Shown: positions 1 to 6,331, counted from the stretch's first letter. The stretch: DNA of 7,582 bases from an uncultured Acholeplasmataceae bacterium (GCA_937983315.1 CALKAH010000210.1:1-7582), one strand, 5' to 3'. Notes: generated by a model not told the origin, from the letters alone. Program-made: numbers and translations.

Positions 1-45
1 CCACCGAGATCTACACTCTTTCCCTACACGACGCTCTTCCGATCT
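1..45. other. Illumina TruSeq universal adapter remnant (artefact)
   Basis: The first 45 bases match the 3' part of the Illumina universal adapter, from CCACCGAGATCTACAC through to the terminal GCTCTTCCGATCT. Genomic sequence begins at position 46. This is untrimmed library sequence at a contig end, not genomic DNA, and it should be masked. It also means that the gene that would continue to the left is lost. Confidence 0.97.
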
Positions 46-70
46 AATCACCTCATTTTCTTTTATTATA
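46..70 (-). promoter_or_regulatory. Promoter -10 box and Shine-Dalgarno of a gene cut off at the contig end
   Basis: Read on the minus strand, this stretch has a perfect TATAAT (65-70) just downstream of the small RNA terminator. It is followed by GAGGTGATT (46-54), which matches the sequence complementary to the 16S rRNA 3' end. A start codon would be expected within about 10 nt, but the adapter begins there. No convincing -35 is visible because the upstream bases are the T-rich terminator tail. I infer the 5' leader of a lost minus-strand gene of unknown identity. Confidence 0.5.
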
Positions 71-79
71 CCCTATGAT

Positions 80-107
80 AAAAAAATAAAAACACCTTTT
101 CGGTGTT
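80..107 (-). terminator. Rho-independent terminator of the small RNA
   Basis: On the minus strand AACACC (107-102) and GGTGTT (96-91) form a perfect 6-bp stem around a GAAAA loop. A U-rich tail follows: TTT, A, then seven T (90-80). No coding frame runs into it, so it most likely ends the structured RNA that starts near position 259. Confidence 0.8.
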
Positions 108-259
108 CAATAACTGGTGCATTCCCCATAGATAACCATACAAGAAAACAAAACATTGAATCAAACGTATAAGTTTATTGTTAAGAATGAATCGAGACAC
201 TTAATTCCCTAAAACAAAAGCGACCAATCAAATCAAACATTTATCTATGGGGAATACAC
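81..259 (-). ncRNA. Putative structured small RNA, about 180 nt, 6S-like layout
   Basis: This stretch has no supportable coding frame but has the parts of an independent RNA gene. A TATAAT box lies at 264-269, so transcription should start near 257-259. The predicted 5' end (259-241) pairs with 135-117 in a 19-bp stem that contains a perfect 15-bp inverted repeat (ATTCCCCATAGATAA at 121-135 against 241-255) and one G-U pair. A Rho-independent terminator follows at 107-80. The 105 nt inside the stem (136-240) are T-rich on both sides and pair only weakly by eye: TTAAG 204-200 with CTTAA 185-181, and GTTT 215-212 with AAAC 176-173. A closed end stem, open interior and this length recall 6S RNA, the RNA polymerase-binding regulator, but I see no diagnostic sequence. 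It does not look like tmRNA, SRP RNA or a riboswitch I know. The RNA gene itself is well supported; its family is open. Confidence 0.6.
121..255. repeat. Perfect 15-bp inverted repeat, 105-nt spacer
   Basis: ATTCCCCATAGATAA at 121-135 is the exact reverse complement of 241-255. Four further pairs (117-120 with 256-259, one of them G-U) extend it only as RNA pairing. There are no flanking target-site duplications and no coding content, so an RNA stem explains it better than a transposon end. Confidence 0.9.
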
Positions 260-263
260 TTTG

Positions 264-294
264 ATTATACACCCATTTCATCAAATCATGACAA
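264..294 (-). promoter_or_regulatory. Promoter of the small RNA
   Basis: On the minus strand a perfect TATAAT lies at 269-264. The best -35 match is TTGTCA (294-289, five of six bases), at a long 19-nt spacing. The predicted start point coincides with the first base pair of the end stem, which supports the pairing of promoter and transcript. It sits between the terminator of the KPY-repeat gene and the RNA. Confidence 0.55.
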
Positions 295-301
295 ATAATG
301 C

Positions 302-330
302 AAAAAAAATGAGAGCCTATTGGTTCTCAT
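302..330 (-). terminator. Rho-independent terminator of the KPY-repeat gene
   Basis: On the minus strand ATGAGAACC (330-322) and GGCTCTCAT (317-309) pair with a single A-C mismatch around an AATA loop. A run of eight T follows, the first of them (309) also being the last stem base. The TAG stop codon (319-317) lies inside the loop and descending stem, so the hairpin overlaps the last codons of the gene. Confidence 0.85.
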
Positions 331-1012
331 CGTTTTTCTTGTAAGGTTTATCAAAAGTTTTCTTCTCGTAAGGTTTCTTGAATTCTGACTGACGGTTGGG
401 GTCATAAGGCTTCTTATATCCCTCTTTATCACTGGAAGTATAAGGCTTCTTATAGGGTTGACCTTCTCTTGATGCGTAGGGTTTACGCTCTTCACCCTCT
501 TTGGGTACATAAGGCTTACGATATTCTGAACCCTCACGTGGTGTATAGGGCTTACGTTCTTCGCCTTCTTTAGGTTGATAGGGTTTTCTATACTCAGAAC
601 CCTCACGTGGTGTATACGGTTTACGTTCTTCCCCATCTTTTGGCTGATATGGCTTTCTGTACTCTGAACCTTCACGTGGAACATAAGGCTTCTTTTCATC
701 GCCTTCGCGTGGTGTGTATGGCTTTCTAAATCCAGGCGTACGAGGTGGATAGGGTTTACGATCATCATCCCCACGACGTGCAAAAGCTTCACTTTTCGCC
801 ATAGAAATCATGGGTTCATCGTCTTTGGTAGCTACCTCTTTACGTTTTCTTGGGAGATCAGAACGCTTAAAGCCCTTTCTGTCATCTTCCTCTTCCATTA
901 ATTCGTGATAGGATTTCTTGCTCGATTCTTTGTAGTTCTTCACAGATTCATTCTTTTCCTTTTTTTGGTTTGTGTTCATTTTTAATCGCTTCATTAAAGC
1001 GTCTTTGAACAT
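317..1012 (-). CDS. Disordered KPY-repeat protein, family not recognised
   Basis: This encodes 231 residues with no recognisable folded domain, signal peptide or membrane segment. Residues 1-85 are lysine/glutamate-rich and may include a short helix. Residues 86-224 are a tandem array of 13 KPY motifs spaced 11 or 12 residues apart (the last gap is 9), of the form KPY-x-P-[RK]-[ED]-G-x-E. In the middle, units of 11 and 12 alternate as a 23-residue period. From residue 86 to the end there is no Ile, Leu, Met, Cys, Trp or His. All four proline codons occur in the KPY motifs, so the repeats are kept at protein level and are not a recent DNA expansion. Similar charged, aromatic tails occur on RNA-binding proteins such as RNA helicases and rRNA-modifying enzymes, but here the tail stands alone. 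A role with RNA or another polyanion is a guess. The gene has its own promoter and terminator. That promoter would give only a 3-5-nt leader before this ATG, so ATG at residue 7 (994) or 12 (979) may be the true start; none of the three has a strong Shine-Dalgarno. Confidence 0.75.
   Translation of the reverse strand: MFKDALMKRLKMNTNQKKEKNESVKNYKESSKKSYHELMEEEDDRKGFKRSDLPRKRKEVATKDDEPMISMAKSEAFARRGDDDRKPYPPRTPGFRKPYTPREGDEKKPYVPREGSEYRKPYQPKDGEERKPYTPREGSEYRKPYQPKEGEERKPYTPREGSEYRKPYVPKEGEERKPYASREGQPYKKPYTSSDKEGYKKPYDPNRQSEFKKPYEKKTFDKPYKKNDENQ
341..757 (-). repeat. Tandem KPY coding repeat, about 33-36 bp units, 69-bp higher-order period
   Basis: These bases encode the 13 KPY motifs. The clearest part is 449-655, three copies of a 69-bp (23-residue) unit that translate to KPYQPKDGEER then KPYTPREGSEYR and close variants. 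Third codon positions differ between copies while the amino acids are kept. A second reading frame is also partly open through the array as a by-product of the repeat; it is not a gene. Confidence 0.85.
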
Positions 1013-1022
1013 CTTCGCAACT

Positions 1023-1051
1023 ATCTTATAATGATTACATCATTTTGTCAA
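1023..1051 (-). promoter_or_regulatory. Promoter of the KPY-repeat gene
   Basis: On the minus strand a perfect TTGACA -35 (1051-1046) is followed after 17 nt by TAAGAT (1028-1023, four of six bases). Alternatively TATAAG can be read as the -10 with a 15-nt spacer. This separates the KPY-repeat gene from the upstream nagB operon. The predicted start point, near 1015-1017, lies only a few bases before the first ATG. Confidence 0.65.
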
Positions 1052-1056
1052 CATAA

Positions 1057-1072
1057 GGATGAAAACTCATCC
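1057..1072 (-). terminator. Hairpin after nagB, possible weak terminator or operator
   Basis: GGATGA (1057-1062) and TCATCC (1067-1072) form a perfect 6-bp inverted repeat with a 4-nt loop, 13 nt beyond the nagB stop. On the minus strand the tail is only TTATGTT, a poor U-tract. The hairpin ends 5 nt before the -35 box of the next gene. It may end the salvage operon inefficiently or be a protein-binding site on the next promoter. Confidence 0.4.
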
Positions 1073-1085
1073 ATTTTTGAACATT

Positions 1086-1811
1086 TTAGGGCAGCAAGGA
1101 CGCTGCAGCTTCATCGAGAATGATGGTGCAGTGGGGGTGAAGCTGTAAGATGGATGCTGGAAGTTGAGGTGTGACATCTCCATAAATCATGCGATAAACA
1201 GCTTCTTTTTTCTCTTCGCCTGATGCAATTAAGACGATATGTTTTGCACGCATGATGTTTTTTATACCCATGGTGATCGCATGTGTGGGGACGAGATCTA
1301 AACGTCCAAAAAAGCGTGAATTATCTTTTCGTGTGCGTTCATCAAGTTCAACAACAAATGTTTCATTGCCAAATGGAGTTCCTGGTTCATTGAAACCGAT
1401 GTGCCCATTAGAGCCTATGCCTAATACTTGAAGATCAATTTGATTCTTTTTGAGTAACCGATTGTAATCTTTTGCAATCGTATCGATCTTCGCGATATCA
1501 TTATCGGGAATATGTACATTTTCAATAGGGATATCAACATGTTTAAAAAGGTGTTCATTCATAAACGAAAAATAGCTTTGAGGATGCTCGCGATCAATGC
1601 CTACATATTCATCTAAATTGAATGTTGTAATCGATTGAAAAGATATCTTCTTTTCTTGATAAGCTTCGATAAGTAAGTTATATAATCCTATGGGAGATGA
1701 ACCTGTGGCGAATCCTAATTTTGCATGAGGATTGGTTTGAATGAGTTCGATAAAGATGTCAGCTGCTCGTTTTGATACTTCTTGGTAATTCTTAACAAGG
1801 ATGATTTCCAT
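1086..1811 (-). CDS. nagB: Glucosamine-6-phosphate deaminase NagB
   Basis: NagB converts glucosamine-6-phosphate to fructose-6-phosphate and ammonia in the cytoplasm, the last step of amino-sugar catabolism before glycolysis. The 241-residue protein has the usual length of Gram-positive NagB and shows the family signatures: the phosphate-binding FATGSSPIGLY (34-44), FNLDEYVGI with the catalytic Asp67, and LGIGSNGHIGFNEPG (130-144) with His137 and Glu142. The position that is Asp141 in the E. coli enzyme is Asn135 here. The C-terminal regulatory segment of the allosteric E. coli enzyme is absent. The start is supported by an AGGT Shine-Dalgarno inside the last codons of murQ, 6 nt from the ATG, and the two genes are only 4 nt apart. 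It is the last gene of the salvage operon. Its substrate would come from MurQ product after deacetylation by NagA, which must be encoded elsewhere. Confidence 0.97.
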   Translation of the reverse strand: MEIILVKNYQEVSKRAADIFIELIQTNPHAKLGFATGSSPIGLYNLLIEAYQEKKISFQSITTFNLDEYVGIDREHPQSYFSFMNEHLFKHVDIPIENVHIPDNDIAKIDTIAKDYNRLLKKNQIDLQVLGIGSNGHIGFNEPGTPFGNETFVVELDERTRKDNSRFFGRLDLVPTHAITMGIKNIMRAKHIVLIASGEEKKEAVYRMIYGDVTPQLPASILQLHPHCTIILDEAAASLLP

Positions 1812-1815
1812 ATAC

Positions 1816-2718
1816 TTACCTACAACTTTTCAGTGATTCACGAATATTGCCATTATGTTCATCGAGCATGGCTTTTATTTGGTTTTTATCTTCAATATGA
1901 GACATGATCCCAAAAATCGCGTATTTCACCGAATGATATTTATTCAGGTAAGCTTCAGCAACCTCTTCACTGCATCCTGTGACCTCCATCACGATATTGG
2001 TTGCACGTGAAACGAGCTTGTTATTGGACATTTGAACGTCAATCATTAAGTTTTCATACACTTTTCCAAGTTTAACCATGGAAGCTGTTGTAATCATATT
2101 GAGAATTAATTTTTGAGCGGTTCCCGATTTCATCCGAGTTGATCCAGTCAGTGGTTCTGCACCTGTGATGGCTTCAATGGGATGATCAGCAACGCGAGCT
2201 AGCTCACTACGTTCAGCAGTGGTAATACACGCTGTTTTCGCACCAATCGATTTTGCGTATTCAACACCACCAATCACGTAGGGGGTTCTACCGGATGCTG
2301 CAATACCAATCACAATATCTCGATCTGTTAAATGTTCCTTTTTAAGATCCTTCTTAGCTTGTTCTTTGGAGTCTTCGACACCTTCAATCGGATAACGTAA
2401 AGCCTTATCGCCACCCGCGATGATGCCTATGACTGTATCAGCAGGTACACCAAAGGTTGGTGGACATTCCGATGCATCAAGCACACCTAAACGACCACTT
2501 GTTCCAGCGCCAATGTAGAAGAGACGACCTCCATTTCGAAAGGTCTCTGTGACAAGATCAACGACAATCGTGATTTGATCGATGGCGCGTTCAACAGCGA
2601 ATGGGACGGTTTTGTCTTCGTTGTTGATCATTTGCAAGATGCTTTTTGTCGATGCAATGTCGATGTTCTTTGTGTTTTCATTACGTTTTTCTGTACTGAT
2701 TTTACTGATATCTACCAT
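1816..2718 (-). CDS. murQ: N-acetylmuramic acid 6-phosphate etherase MurQ
   Basis: MurQ cleaves the lactyl ether of MurNAc-6-phosphate, giving GlcNAc-6-phosphate and D-lactate; the reaction is diagnostic of peptidoglycan sugar salvage. The 300-residue protein has the family length and its SIS fold motifs: YIGAGTSGRLG (68-78), DASECPPT (81-88) and TGAEPLTGSTRMKSGT (185-200). Glu84 and Glu115 fit the two catalytic glutamates known from E. coli MurQ (Glu83 and Glu114). A strong Shine-Dalgarno, GAGGTGA (2723-2729), lies in the end of the upstream kinase gene and fixes the ATG, and the two genes overlap by 7 nt. The C-terminal part (about 245-300) has the small helical domain usual in the family. 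The gene follows the kinase that would make its substrate. Confidence 0.98.
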   Translation of the reverse strand: MVDISKISTEKRNENTKNIDIASTKSILQMINNEDKTVPFAVERAIDQITIVVDLVTETFRNGGRLFYIGAGTSGRLGVLDASECPPTFGVPADTVIGIIAGGDKALRYPIEGVEDSKEQAKKDLKKEHLTDRDIVIGIAASGRTPYVIGGVEYAKSIGAKTACITTAERSELARVADHPIEAITGAEPLTGSTRMKSGTAQKLILNMITTASMVKLGKVYENLMIDVQMSNNKLVSRATNIVMEVTGCSEEVAEAYLNKYHSVKYAIFGIMSHIEDKNQIKAMLDEHNGNIRESLKSCR

Positions 2719-3635
2719 GATGTCACCTCGGAAGTTAGTTTTTTGATGGCTAAGCGATAAGCACCTAGCACTGCTTCATTTGGGTGGTCTTCCATGTCAC
2801 TCAAAGGAAGTTTTTCTTGGATATATGCGCTGAAGATGGATTTCACAAACGGAGCATTTTGGATGAATCCACCACGTAATCCGATGCGAATGGGGCGTTT
2901 TGTTTGAAAGCGTCGTGAAGCCATCATGACTTGTTCAGCAAGTCCTATCGCTTCATGTTTTAATAAGAGATATGCCTCTTCATCAGATGCTAAAGCACAC
3001 TCCGAAATGATTTTAGCAAAACGTGCAAGTTCGGTTTTGGTTTGACTATATACAAAGCTGACAAGTTCATCACGCGTTGTGATATACATGTGCTCACATA
3101 GTTTAGTTTGAAGGGCTGATAGCGGTTTACCTTCATCGAAAGATCTCGCAATATGTTTGATGGCTTCGATCACAAGATGATACGCTGATCCTTCATCCCC
3201 AAAGAGGTAACCATAACCTCCGAGTAGGGTCGTTTGATCATCTTCAAGCATCATCACAGCACTTCCTGTTCCACCAATCGCCATGATCACATGATCGTGA
3301 TCCTTTCGATCAATCGAGTATAGTGCAATCATCGCATCCGTCACCAATTCAGCCTTAACGTTAAATTGATCTTCGATTTGATGAATCAGTTCATGCTTGT
3401 TCTTGATTTTTGTGGCTCCTGAAATACCCATCATCACCATGATCTGATCGTCTTTTTGTCGATGTTTCGTCAACGCTTCAATCGTCTTCATGATGTTTTC
3501 GGTCGCTCGTCTTTCATCGATAGAAAAGTTTGAGAATCCAAATTCAGCTCTTAAGATTTCTTTTCCCTTTTCATCATAGAGTGCACCAATGGTTTTCGTT
3601 CCTCCACCATCAATCCCAATAATATAGTTATTCAT
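2712..3635 (-). CDS. murK: BadF/BadG-family amino-sugar kinase, probable MurNAc/GlcNAc kinase
   Basis: This is a 307-residue ASKHA-fold ATPase of the BadF/BadG/BcrA/BcrD family, which includes N-acetylglucosamine kinases and the clostridial MurK that phosphorylates both GlcNAc and MurNAc at position 6. Visible motifs are the phosphate-1 loop IDGGGTKT (8-15), VTDA with a probable catalytic Asp100, the phosphate-2 loop AIGGTGS (119-125), GGYGYLFGDEGS (139-150), and the C-terminal LRGGFIQN (253-260) and HPNEAVLGA (284-292). The MurK assignment is inferred from context: the gene lies between nagZ/namZ, which release free GlcNAc and MurNAc, and murQ, which needs MurNAc-6-phosphate, and no PTS transporter is present to phosphorylate on entry. 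Pure GlcNAc kinase activity is the main alternative. The gene overlaps nagZ by 8 nt. A GGGAGGG Shine-Dalgarno (3648-3654) lies 12 nt from the ATG, farther than usual. Confidence 0.88.
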   Translation of the reverse strand: MNNYIIGIDGGGTKTIGALYDEKGKEILRAEFGFSNFSIDERRATENIMKTIEALTKHRQKDDQIMVMMGISGATKIKNKHELIHQIEDQFNVKAELVTDAMIALYSIDRKDHDHVIMAIGGTGSAVMMLEDDQTTLLGGYGYLFGDEGSAYHLVIEAIKHIARSFDEGKPLSALQTKLCEHMYITTRDELVSFVYSQTKTELARFAKIISECALASDEEAYLLLKHEAIGLAEQVMMASRRFQTKRPIRIGLRGGFIQNAPFVKSIFSAYIQEKLPLSDMEDHPNEAVLGAYRLAIKKLTSEVTSW

Positions 3636-5199
3636 ATTTGACAGGAACCCTCCCTTCCAGCTGTAACTGTCCTTTGAGATAACTCATGAGGACTTTGACT
3701 GAGTTGGGTGTATATTCATACATGCAAACATAGTTTTGAATATGTTTCGTATAAAACAAATCATAAGGATTTCTCATCGCAATCACATGGAGTTCAACAC
3801 CTGTTGATGCGATTCGATTCATCAAGTTAATCTGAGAAGGATATATGTTTGCGTTATAGGATGTAATCAACACCTGTTTGACATGTTTGACTTTTAGTAA
3901 AGCTTGTTCAATCTCTTCATCATTTGGATTAATCGACATGGCATGCGTTTGAAGATGAGGAAGATCACGTTTGATATGACTGATGATGTCATATAATCCA
4001 TCGGTATCATCAGCTTGTGTGGTTGCTTTGGGTAGAACACCAATAAAGAGTGCTGAATCCTTTAAAACGAGAGGTTCCCCCATCACTCGTGTTGCTGCAC
4101 GTTTAACCACATCATAACTTTTTTGTTTTGTTTCCTGATTCTCGATGATATGCTTAATCGCTTCATAAGGCGAATTTAAGTCTATTTTTTTTAATCGCTC
4201 TTTATATTTTAATACTCTTGATACTCTCTCATTGAGCGTATCTTCTGTGAGCTCACCTTGTCTTAACGCTTGTTTAATACGTCCGACAGCTTCTTTTTGT
4301 AGTGGCTCCGAATGGCAGATACAGACCAAGTTTGCTCCTGCTTGAATCGCCATGAGTGATGCTTCTACAGTCCCATAATGATCTTGAATAGCTTTCATTT
4401 CCATACCGTCAGTGACAATCAAACCTTCAAATCCTAATGTTTCTCTTAAGAATCCAGTTAAACAGGATTTAGATAATGTGGTTGGTCTACCATCTTCAGT
4501 GAAAGCAGGAAAATCGATATGAGAACTCATCAGTGCTGCGATACCTTCTTGAATGGCTTTCTTAAATGGGACAAGTTCCACCGTTTCTAGGCGTTCGATA
4601 GGATAATCAACTTTCGGTAGGGCAAGATGGGAATCTAAATACGTATCCCCATGTCCAGGAAAATGTTTACCTGTTGCAAGAACATGGTTTTGTAATCCCT
4701 TCATAAATTGAATGCCATAATCAGCAACACGTTTTGGCTGATCGCTGTAAGAACGAACACCGATCACAGGGTTTTTGGGGTTATTATTCACATCTAAAAC
4801 AGGTGCAAGATTCATATTAATACCTAATGCTTGAAGTTCTTGACCCATTAAATCGCCCATAATATACGCATCTTCGAGACGATTTGCTGCAGAAACGGTC
4901 ATCGCACCAGGAAAGAATGTTGCTCCATGGAAAATGCGTGTCACCATACCGCCTTCTTGGTCGATAGAGATCAGTAATGGGATACCAATTTCAGCCATCG
5001 CAAGTTTCTGTAAACTTTGATTGAGTTCATAGAGTTGCTTTGGATGTTGCGCGTTTCTTGCAAAAAGGATGATGTTTCCGACCTTATAGTCTTTAATGAG
5101 TGATATGGCATGATCAGAAAGAGTCGTTCCATCGACACCAAACATCAAGAGTTGTCCAATTTTTTCTTCAGTTGTGAGTTTATTCATGTCATACATCAT
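3628..5199 (-). CDS. nagZ: Beta-N-acetylglucosaminidase NagZ, GH3, cytoplasmic
   Basis: NagZ removes non-reducing terminal GlcNAc from peptidoglycan fragments. Residues about 8-340 form the GH3 TIM-barrel, with ISIDQEGG (78-84), the loop KHFPGHGDTYLDSH (178-191) carrying the Asp189/His191 dyad typical of NagZ, and VTDGMEM (262-268) with the probable nucleophile Asp264. Residues about 375-523 form the second GH3 domain, as in the two-domain Bacillus subtilis enzyme; E. coli NagZ has only the first. No signal peptide or lipobox is visible, whereas the B. subtilis enzyme is exported, so I infer a cytoplasmic enzyme. The start overlaps namZ by 11 nt. The nearest Shine-Dalgarno, AGGAGA (5212-5217), lies 12 nt from the first ATG, and further ATGs follow at codons 2 and 5. 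A stop lies a few codons upstream with no earlier start. Confidence 0.95.
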   Translation of the reverse strand: MMYDMNKLTTEEKIGQLLMFGVDGTTLSDHAISLIKDYKVGNIILFARNAQHPKQLYELNQSLQKLAMAEIGIPLLISIDQEGGMVTRIFHGATFFPGAMTVSAANRLEDAYIMGDLMGQELQALGINMNLAPVLDVNNNPKNPVIGVRSYSDQPKRVADYGIQFMKGLQNHVLATGKHFPGHGDTYLDSHLALPKVDYPIERLETVELVPFKKAIQEGIAALMSSHIDFPAFTEDGRPTTLSKSCLTGFLRETLGFEGLIVTDGMEMKAIQDHYGTVEASLMAIQAGANLVCICHSEPLQKEAVGRIKQALRQGELTEDTLNERVSRVLKYKERLKKIDLNSPYEAIKHIIENQETKQKSYDVVKRAATRVMGEPLVLKDSALFIGVLPKATTQADDTDGLYDIISHIKRDLPHLQTHAMSINPNDEEIEQALLKVKHVKQVLITSYNANIYPSQINLMNRIASTGVELHVIAMRNPYDLFYTKHIQNYVCMYEYTPNSVKVLMSYLKGQLQLEGRVPVKYE

Positions 5200-6331
5200 A
5201 AAGATGGAACATCTCCTTTAGTGTTTGAAATGTTTGTGCATCGTTTGTTAATTTTTGCTTGATGGCATCGAGATCAATCATCTTGTGCTGTAAGAATTGA
5301 TCACCAACAAGGAGTTGTATAAATGGGTGAGAGCCTTCTCTAAATGGAGGTAGTATCTCAAATTCGGGATGTATTTTTTCAATGATTTTAAACAATACCA
5401 TCCCTGCATAAATGAGATCAGCTTCTTGATCACATGTGACGATGAATTCCAATCCATGACACAATTGTCCTTGATGCTTCGAAAACATCGGTGTGAAATA
5501 CTGTTCCCTCAATGAGATCCCTTGAAGATGGTATTGATTGAATTCATGAATCACATCTTCTACCTTCATCCAAGGGGCACCGATAAAATGAAATGGTTTT
5601 GTTGTTCCACGGCCTTCCGATACATTAGTACCTTCAAAGATACATGTTGCAAGATAGGGGTAGCACGTCTCAGGGGTTGGAATATTCGGTGATGGAGCAA
5701 TCCAATGACGTCCTGTATCACGATAATGCATGCTTCTTTTCCATCCCTGAAGCGGAATGACGTGTAAATCACAATGAATCTTTTCAATCTCATTAAAATA
5801 GCGTGCAAGTTCACCAATCGTTAAACCAAATCGCTGTGGGATTGCATAATATCCGACAAATGAACGATAGGTGATATCAAGGATATTTCCTTCTACTTTC
5901 ACTCCACCAACGGGATTGGGACGATCGAGCACAACAAAGGTTTTCCCATACTCTTGGCATGCTTGCATCGCATAAACCATGGTGTATAAAAAGGTATAGA
6001 AGCGTGCACCAACATCTTGTATATCAAAGACTAAAACATCAACATCGTCTAGCATCTCTTGTGTTGGTTTTCTTGTGTTACCATAAAGAGAATAAACCAT
6101 TGTTTTGGTTTTCTCATCAAAATAAGGATCAAGATGAACACCTGCTTGAAGATTTCCTCGAATACCATGTTCAGGTGAAAAAAGTGCAGTCACATGAACC
6201 TTTTCAACAAGGATATCCACTGTGCTACGAAACTCGTGGTCAACACCTGTAGGGTTGGTGATAATACCCACGCGTTTTCCTTCAAAGAGATGAAGATATT
6301 CATCGATTCGTTCGAGTCCGACTTTAATCAT
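5189..6331 (-). CDS. namZ: Exo-beta-N-acetylmuramidase NamZ, DUF1343/GH171, cytoplasmic
   Basis: NamZ (YbbC of B. subtilis) cleaves MurNAc from the non-reducing end of peptidoglycan chains, complementing NagZ. The 380-residue protein carries the DUF1343 signatures in order: GIITNPTGVD (22-31), LFSPEHGIRG (50-59) with the probable catalytic Glu54, YSLYGNTRKPT (80-90), FDIQDVGARFYTF (102-114), LDRPNPVGG (135-143), PSPNIPT (213-219) and FEGTNVSEGRGTTKPF (232-247). It starts directly in the mature domain, with no signal peptide, unlike the exported Bacillus enzyme, so it should act on imported fragments. An AGGAG Shine-Dalgarno (6338-6342), 6 nt from the ATG, fixes the start inside the end of the yesL-like gene, and the two genes overlap by 8 nt. 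The stop is TGA. Function is assigned from family motifs plus its place next to nagZ and murQ. Confidence 0.93.
   Translation of the reverse strand: MIKVGLERIDEYLHLFEGKRVGIITNPTGVDHEFRSTVDILVEKVHVTALFSPEHGIRGNLQAGVHLDPYFDEKTKTMVYSLYGNTRKPTQEMLDDVDVLVFDIQDVGARFYTFLYTMVYAMQACQEYGKTFVVLDRPNPVGGVKVEGNILDITYRSFVGYYAIPQRFGLTIGELARYFNEIEKIHCDLHVIPLQGWKRSMHYRDTGRHWIAPSPNIPTPETCYPYLATCIFEGTNVSEGRGTTKPFHFIGAPWMKVEDVIHEFNQYHLQGISLREQYFTPMFSKHQGQLCHGLEFIVTCDQEADLIYAGMVLFKIIEKIHPEFEILPPFREGSHPFIQLLVGDQFLQHKMIDLDAIKQKLTNDAQTFQTLKEMFHLYDV

Noticed and set aside
181..240. A 19-codon ATG frame on the minus strand inside the small RNA, a possible tiny peptide or type I toxin
   Set aside because: There is no Shine-Dalgarno before the ATG, the upstream bases are locked in the 19-bp stem, and the peptide lacks a hydrophobic membrane stretch followed by a charged tail.
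117..259. A MITE or small insertion element, suggested by the perfect inverted repeat
   Set aside because: No target-site duplication flanks the repeats, and the promoter and terminator positions fit an RNA stem exactly.
341..757. A CRISPR array, suggested by regularly spaced repeats
   Set aside because: The units are coding, contiguous and vary at third codon positions; there are no unique spacers and no cas genes.
286..792. A 168-codon open frame on the minus strand, overlapping the KPY-repeat gene in another frame
   Set aside because: It is kept open by the tandem repeat itself, has no start signal, runs through the terminator hairpin and gives an implausible composition. The KPY frame has the promoter, conserved motifs and a stop at the terminator.
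1057..1080. A terminator acting on the plus strand (hairpin followed by ATTTTT)
   Set aside because: There is no plus-strand gene that would need it.
2575..2760. Plus-strand open frames within murQ, namZ (5959-6252) and the permease (7185-7406)
   Set aside because: All are antisense to well-conserved genes, lack ribosome binding sites and show no recognisable protein features.
5566..5817. Short minus-strand frames inside namZ and inside the permease (7096-7311)
   Set aside because: They are out-of-frame shadows of genes with clear family motifs.
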